In this document: positions 59,708 to 64,000 of the stretch, one piece after another
Layout: every line of letters begins with the position of its first letter
Position numbering within the stretch: position 1 is the first letter of the stretch
Assembly (NCBI GenBank): GCA_046756925.1
Contig: JBHHXH010000002.1
Span: forward strand, 1-64,000
Direction: 5' to 3'
DNA from: JAJDBU01 sp046756925
Lineage (GTDB): Bacteria > Nitrospirota > Nitrospiria > SBBL01 > JAADHI01
Length of the DNA stretch: 64,000 nucleotides
Position numbers and translations under genes: made by a program
Notes under the pieces: generated by a model
What the model was told of the DNA's origin: nothing
The model's input: only the letters and a program-made list of their open reading frames with translations
The model's database searches: none

Positions 59708-60988
59708 ATGGTGGTTGTTGGGGGAAGCGCTCCCTTGAAATTGGACCGACGGATCTTCCCACCGGAAACGCCAAAAATGTCTCTCGCGTTTCCGTTTTTC
59801 ATCTTATGCATCTTGGTCCTACTGCCTGCGGGGTCTTGGGCCAGGAGCGAGCGTTGGGGGGATTCGTACGAAAAGACACCCTTATACCTAGAAGAGGGCG
59901 CGATCCGATTTCGGGATTTCAGGCCGGAGCTGAAACATGCGGAAGAAGGACGGTATGTATCCCGTTTCGAAGACGGTCCGACCCTGACCTATACCATCGC
60001 AATTCCCCTCCAAACCCATGTAAAGACATATTTTGAAAGGTACAAGGTGCCCTATGGCGCTTTTGTCGCCATCGATCCGAAATCCGGAAAGATCCTCGCC
60101 TTGGTCGACCATTCGACAAGAGAGCCCCGATCAAAAGGGCTGGTGTTCCGTGCGAGCTATCCTGCCGCATCGATCTTTAAGCTCGTGACGGCGGCGGCGG
60201 CCATCGAAAAGGAGCAAGTGACGCCCGAAACGACGATTTCCTATCGCGGAGAATTTAACCGCCTCAAACCTGCCTATTGGAGGGACAACCCGGAGAAGGA
60301 TATCTTGAAGACAACCCTGGCGGATGCCTTGGCGAGTTCGAACAATGTAGTTTTTGCCAAGGTGGGTGCAAGATGGCTCGATTTTCAGACCTTATCTCAA
60401 TTTGGGAAAAAATTTCTATTTAATCGGCGCATCCCCTTTGAAAGCCCCATTGAAATCAGCCGAATGGAGATCGATGACTCCGAAGCCAGCCTGGCGAAAA
60501 CCGCCGCCGGGTTCGGCGAAGTGGGTCTTTCTCCGATGCATGCGGCATTGCTGGGTGCGGCCATTGCGAATGACGGTGTCATGATGAGGCCATATATGGT
60601 CGATTTCATCAACAGCCGGACCGGCGAGAAGATTTATGAATGCGATCCAAAACCCTTGATGACAACGGTCTTGCCTGAAACCGCCGCCATGCTTCGAGAT
60701 ATGATGGGTTTGACGGTTCTAAAAGGAACGGTTCAAGAGGTCTTTCAAACGCCACGGCTGGAGCGTAGCCTCCGAGGCATCGAAATCGGAGGAAAGACCG
60801 GTTCCTTAAGGGGTAAAACACCCCGAGGAAGGGTGACCTGGTTTGTCGCGATGGCGCCCCTCGACGATCCGGAGATTGTCGTCTCCGCGATGATCGTCAA
60901 CGATCCCGTCTGGCACATCATCGCGCCTCAAGTGGCGAAAACCGCATTGGCTTTTTATTTCGAGTCGCGGAATGCAAGGGCGCCTTAG
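59708..60988 (+). CDS. Penicillin-binding transpeptidase-domain protein (single domain)
   Basis: About 426 residues. A basic head and one hydrophobic segment (LAFPFFILCILVLLPAGSW) precede a periplasmic transpeptidase domain with SIFK (Ser155, Lys158), SSN (210-212) and KTGS (363-366). The dimerisation domain of FtsI and PASTA repeats are absent; a short pre-domain (DGPTLTYTIAIPLQTHVKTYFERYKV) replaces them. The start is uncertain: TTG 59669, ATG 59708 and ATG 59777 share the frame. 59708 is chosen because it leaves positive charges before the hydrophobic segment. It is probably a cross-linking or carboxypeptidase-type enzyme supporting the divisome. Confidence 0.85.
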   Translation: MVVVGGSAPLKLDRRIFPPETPKMSLAFPFFILCILVLLPAGSWARSERWGDSYEKTPLYLEEGAIRFRDFRPELKHAEEGRYVSRFEDGPTLTYTIAIPLQTHVKTYFERYKVPYGAFVAIDPKSGKILALVDHSTREPRSKGLVFRASYPAASIFKLVTAAAAIEKEQVTPETTISYRGEFNRLKPAYWRDNPEKDILKTTLADALASSNNVVFAKVGARWLDFQTLSQFGKKFLFNRRIPFESPIEISRMEIDDSEASLAKTAAGFGEVGLSPMHAALLGAAIANDGVMMRPYMVDFINSRTGEKIYECDPKPLMTTVLPETAAMLRDMMGLTVLKGTVQEVFQTPRLERSLRGIEIGGKTGSLRGKTPRGRVTWFVAMAPLDDPEIVVSAMIVNDPVWHIIAPQVAKTALAFYFESRNARAP

Positions 60989-60997
60989 CCGGAGTTG

Positions 60998-61017
60998 AAA
61001 CCAGGCCGGGTTTTTTT
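60998..61017 (+). terminator. Intrinsic terminator after the transpeptidase gene
   Basis: AAACC (60998-61002) pairs with GGTTT (61009-61013) around AGGCCG, and the T-run continues to 61017. An alternative CCGG-CCGG pairing overlaps it. It lies 10 bp after the stop codon, between convergent genes. Confidence 0.6.
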
Positions 61018-61088
61018 GTGGTGAAGATTCCCGCCTGCCTTAGGGAACCCGCATGGTTAAAGCGACACTTGTAGACACATACAGCGCA

Positions 61089-62726
61089 CTATGCCATACG
61101 CTTTGCGGCGCCCCAGAGGGCTTCCTCGATCGCCGCCAAAAGCGGTGTAAAGCTACCCGCTTCTAAAGCGGAAAGACCGATGGCCTCATAGCGTGTACAA
61201 AGACCTTTGGTCGTTTCTTGATCGATCCGATCGATTTTATTAAAAACAAGAAGCTGCGGGACCTCCGAGAGCCCAAGCTCCGAGAGGACTTTTCGAACGG
61301 TGTCGATCTGCTGTTCGAATCTTGGGCTGCTGATGTCGACCAAATGGATCAGCAGATGGGCATCCTGTAGTTCGTCTAACGTAGACTGGAAGGCGCCAAG
61401 CAGGTCTTTCGGAAGCGACTGGATAAAACCGACGGTATCCGTGATGATCACTTCGCGTTCCCTCGGAAAACGGAGCCGACGTGTAGAGGTATCGAGTGTT
61501 GCAAAGAGGAGGTCCTTGGTTTCGACGCGACTTTTTGTGAGCCGGTTCAGCAGCGTGGACTTGCCCGCGTTAGTGTAGCCGACGATCGAGAGGATGGGCA
61601 AGCGGTTTGCTGTCCGTTTCTTGCGCCGCCGCTTGCGAGCGGCGGCCAAGTGTTTCAGTTCCCGTTCCAATCGCGCGATCCGGTCCCAGGCTCGGCGGCG
61701 GTCGATTTCCAACCGGGTTTCTCCCGGTCCGCGGCCCCCAATGCCTCCCGTCAGCCGCGAAAGCGCGGTGCTCCGGGCCGCCAGGCGGGGAAGACGATAA
61801 CGAAGTTGCGCCAGCTCCACCTGGACTTTCGCCTCACGGCTGTGCGCCCTTTGCGCGAAGATATCCAGGATCAACTGCGTGCGGTCCAATACCTTCATTT
61901 CGGTGACTTCCCCTATCGTCTTGACTTGGAGTGGAGAGAGGTTTTGGTCGAAAACAAGCAACTCGGCTTGCTGCTGAAGCGCCTTCATCACGACCTCTTT
62001 AAGCTTGCCCTCGCCCAAAAGATATTTGGGATGGAGCGCCTTCGGGCGCTGGATAATGCGTGCGATGGGGACGAGGCGGGCGGAATGGGCGAGCTCGGCG
62101 AGTTCGTCCATCGCATTTTCTTGATCGATTCGTGGTTTGAGAGAAGCGCTGATGAGAATGGCACGACCCGCGTTGCCGGTGGCCTGGGTCTTTGTTTTTT
62201 GTCGGATAAATTCGGTTTCCAGATCGCTGAGAAAGGGCGTGAGCGACAACTTGAGCTGGTGAATGGGTCGTGGGACGTGGACTTCGTACAGAGCCCCTTT
62301 GGGATTGGGCGGCAGCAAGTGCGCCAGATAGACGCGGCCCGGCATGCCGTCGGCCAAGATGCTGAGGGCCGCGATGATATCGAGGCGAAGCAAGGCCAGA
62401 TCACTGAGGTCTTCTGTGCTGAGCGGTTCGTTTCTCAGATGGGTATGGATCAGCCGTAGTCCTCGAAGCGGACGTTTGCCAAAACGGAACTCGGACAAAT
62501 CGGGGATGAGAACCTGGCGCTGATTTCCGACCAAGACAAAATGGATGACACCGTCTCTGGCCACAAGTATCCCGATTTGGCGGTTGATTTCAAGCGAAAT
62601 GGAGGTCAGGAGTCGGGCCACTTCAAAGGTGACGACTTGGTCATCCTTTATTTTTCGGTGGCCGATTCGCTCCAGGCGTTTGATTTGAAGGGGCTTTAAG
62701 CCGCTGAGGGTTCCAAAAATATGCGT
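61089..62726 (-). CDS. hflX: HflX, ribosome-associated GTPase, start codon unusual
   Basis: 510 residues from GTG 62621, but homology runs upstream. The frame gives IFGTLSGLKPLQIKRLER directly before it, the normal N-terminus of long HflX proteins. That extension is open to 62741 yet has no ATG, GTG or TTG. AAGGAG (62736-62741) lies 9 bp before an ACG at 62726, which is used here provisionally. The G domain has GYTNAGKST (P-loop), DTVGFIQSLP (G3) and NKID (G4), and GGIGGRGPGETRLEIDRR is the HflX signature. It splits stalled 70S ribosomes. A basic insert (AARKRRRKKR) precedes the G domain. Confidence 0.9.
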   Translation of the reverse strand, partial: THIFGTLSGLKPLQIKRLERIGHRKIKDDQVVTFEVARLLTSISLEINRQIGILVARDGVIHFVLVGNQRQVLIPDLSEFRFGKRPLRGLRLIHTHLRNEPLSTEDLSDLALLRLDIIAALSILADGMPGRVYLAHLLPPNPKGALYEVHVPRPIHQLKLSLTPFLSDLETEFIRQKTKTQATGNAGRAILISASLKPRIDQENAMDELAELAHSARLVPIARIIQRPKALHPKYLLGEGKLKEVVMKALQQQAELLVFDQNLSPLQVKTIGEVTEMKVLDRTQLILDIFAQRAHSREAKVQVELAQLRYRLPRLAARSTALSRLTGGIGGRGPGETRLEIDRRRAWDRIARLERELKHLAAARKRRRKKRTANRLPILSIVGYTNAGKSTLLNRLTKSRVETKDLLFATLDTSTRRLRFPREREVIITDTVGFIQSLPKDLLGAFQSTLDELQDAHLLIHLVDISSPRFEQQIDTVRKVLSELGLSEVPQLLVFNKIDRIDQETTKGLCTRYEAIGLSALEAGSFTPLLAAIEEALWGAAKRMA

Positions 62727-62785
62727 AACGGCAGACTCCTTTCATGAATATCTTAGCATCTTAGGATCTGAAAATCGAATACATA

Positions 62786-62814
62786 TTGTATTTCCTTCTC
62801 GAGGGTGTTAAGAT
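62786..62814 (+). promoter_or_regulatory. Possible promoter of the TPR-protein gene
   Basis: TTGTAT (62786-62791) and TAAGAT (62809-62814) are 17 bp apart, each matching four of six consensus bases. The start of transcription would lie about 35 bp before ATG 62858. Confidence 0.4.
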
Positions 62815-62857
62815 AACAAACTCGCTACATCTTTAAAAATTAAAGGGTTTTTAAGGT

Positions 62858-63865
62858 ATGTTTTTCAGTCTGAAATGGCGCCGCTTCGGTTTTATCGCCG
62901 TGTGCACCATGCTCCTTTCCCCTGCTCTAAACGCGGCCACCCCGGAAGAGATCGCGGAATCGCATTTTGAGGAGGCGGTGTCTTTCAATAAACAGCGCCA
63001 ATTTAACGATGCAATCATCGAATTGGCCCAAGCCGTCAAGCTGAGCATCGACAACCACAAGTATCATCGAGCCCTCCACCGAACCTATCTGGCAACACGC
63101 CGTGGGCGGCAAGGCATCCTTTTCTATAAGGGATTGGTTCGAGAACACCCGAAAAATCCAACGGTCCATTATTGGCTGGGTCGTTTTTATCTGGCCGACA
63201 AATCCTTGGATGCCGCGGCGAGAGAATTTCAAAGGGTGACCCTCTTGGCGCCGAAGGACGAGCACGGTTACATTTCCCTAGGCCACGTCTACATTCGAAT
63301 GGGAAAGCCGGAGAAAGCCTTGGAAGCTTACCTGAAAGCCGATGTCTTGGTGCCCGATATCCCGGTTGTAAAAGTGGGAATAGGAAATATCTATTACGCT
63401 TTTGAGGACTACGACAAAGCGCAAGAGGCATACGAAGTCGCTCTTGAAAAGGACTCCAGCTATTTGGAGGCCCGCTACAATCTCGGACTGATTTATGAAA
63501 TAAAAGGAGAGTTCGGAGAGGCGGCTGAGCAGTGGAAACTGATGATCGAGACAGACCCGAACGAATCGGATGCTCGGGAGCGGCTGGCAAACCTCTATTT
63601 TCGCGCGAAGCTTTATATGGATGCCGTGAGAGAATATGCCACCCTGTCTTTGGTTCGACTGGAAGATCCGAAAATTTTTTTCGCGCTCGGCGAGGCGCAA
63701 ATTTTATTGGCGTCCGAGCTGACCAATCAAAAAGATCGAGATACGCTAAAAATGCGGGCCCGCGAAAGTTTTAGCCGGGTTTTGGAATTGGAACCCAACC
63801 ACAAAGCGGCCAAAAGGTACCTCAAACGTTTAAAATCGATTGCATCCACGCAAGGGAAGAAATGA
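62858..63865 (+). CDS. Secreted TPR-repeat protein
   Basis: 335 residues. A signal peptide (RRFGFIAVCTMLLSPALNAA) is followed by about seven TPR-like helical pairs, for example PTVHYWLGRFYLADKSLDAAAREFQRVTLLAP, DEHGYISLGHVYIRMGKPEKALEAYLKA and YLEARYNLGLIYEIKGEFGEAAEQW. TPR arrays are protein-binding scaffolds; no catalytic domain is visible. It probably works in the periplasm. A gene with its own ribosome site begins 67 bp downstream and may be cotranscribed. Confidence 0.85.
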   Translation: MFFSLKWRRFGFIAVCTMLLSPALNAATPEEIAESHFEEAVSFNKQRQFNDAIIELAQAVKLSIDNHKYHRALHRTYLATRRGRQGILFYKGLVREHPKNPTVHYWLGRFYLADKSLDAAAREFQRVTLLAPKDEHGYISLGHVYIRMGKPEKALEAYLKADVLVPDIPVVKVGIGNIYYAFEDYDKAQEAYEVALEKDSSYLEARYNLGLIYEIKGEFGEAAEQWKLMIETDPNESDARERLANLYFRAKLYMDAVREYATLSLVRLEDPKIFFALGEAQILLASELTNQKDRDTLKMRARESFSRVLELEPNHKAAKRYLKRLKSIASTQGKK

Positions 63866-63931
63866 CCCCGTGGAAAGCCTGTTAATCAGCTTGAAGCCCC
63901 ACATTTTGAGGCCCCACAAGGAGCGCTTGGT

Positions 63932-64000
63932 TTGATAAAATTTAAAAAGGGATTTCGTTTTGTTTTACCGGCCGTTTTCTTTCTCGTCTTTGGCGTCGGG
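63932..64000 (+). CDS. Start of an exported or membrane protein, cut by the window end
   Basis: A TTG at 63932 has AAGGAG (63918-63923) eight bases upstream. The 23 visible codons read IKFKKGFRFVLP after the start and then a hydrophobic run (AVFFLVFGVG), a signal peptide or membrane anchor. Nothing can be said about function. Confidence 0.5.
   Translation, partial: MIKFKKGFRFVLPAVFFLVFGVG

Noticed and set aside
61650..62459. 269-residue plus-strand ORF
   Set aside because: Antisense to hflX, which shows all GTPase motifs. No homology is recognisable in the shadow frame.
1..64000. CRISPR arrays, insertion sequences, prophage, integrative element ends, rRNA or tRNA genes
   Set aside because: No regularly spaced repeats, transposase or integrase motifs, or structured RNA genes were recognised on either strand.

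Overview
The window reads as a chromosomal segment of a Gram-negative, respiring bacterium. It encodes an outer-membrane beta-barrel, OmpA-type and solute-binding lipoproteins, a meso-diaminopimelate-type MurE, a complete isc operon, an alternative complex III and a Sat/AprBA module. A DivIVA-domain protein downstream of ftsZ together with alternative complex III and AprBA would fit Nitrospirota or a related deep-branching phylum, but this is inference; no rRNA or other decisive marker is present. Coding density is high, mostly in tight operons with ATGA-type overlaps.

Layout. (1) 1-3426: the last 17 codons of a probable glutamine-synthetase-family gene, then aldehyde dehydrogenase, iron-type alcohol dehydrogenase and a class I glutamine amidotransferase. 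Together they look like a gamma-glutamyl route for an amine or amino-alcohol. (2) 3752-8679: a DUF72 protein followed by a complete sugar ABC importer (lipoprotein, two permeases, ATPase). (3) 8680-9853: gene-poor, with a 30-residue membrane peptide, a solitary HicB-like protein and a palindromic operator. (4) 9854-17365 (minus): alternative complex III, actA-B-C-DE-F, with ActD fused to ActE and a roughly 145-residue His/Asp/Glu-rich insertion in the cytochrome domain. yacG and a DUF3108 gene lie upstream. (5) 18763-24438: iscR-S-U-A-hscB-hscA-fdx-iscX behind a consensus promoter with an IscR-like operator. (6) 24677-28647: PilZ protein, outer-membrane barrel (whose promoter carries the same operator as the HicB gene), an Arg/Asp-rich secreted protein, and an OmpA-type lipoprotein with an internal 180-bp duplication. 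(7) 28724-32590 (minus): rrf2-aprA-aprB-sat. (8) 32823-37839 (minus): ileS-lspA and a CCA-adding enzyme. (9) 38047-57025: a full dcw cluster, mraZ-rsmH-ftsL-ftsI-murE-murF-mraY-murD-ftsW-murG-murC-murB-ddl-ftsQ-ftsA-ftsZ, then pgeF. (10) 57075-60988: PLP-homeostasis protein, proC, yggT, divIVA-like gene and a second transpeptidase. (11) 61089-64000: hflX (minus), a TPR protein, and the start of a gene cut by the window end.

The observations most worth a second look are: the ActDE fusion with its His-rich insertion; a 24-bp identical palindrome placed on the -10 element of two promoters 16 kb apart; rsmH and hflX, whose conserved N-termini precede any ATG/GTG/TTG; the gamma-glutamyl cluster with a 15-bp tandem repeat at the start of its dehydrogenase; and a cysteine-poor CymR-like Rrf2 regulator next to sat-aprBA, which hints at an assimilatory role. 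No CRISPR array, rRNA, tRNA, insertion sequence or prophage was seen.
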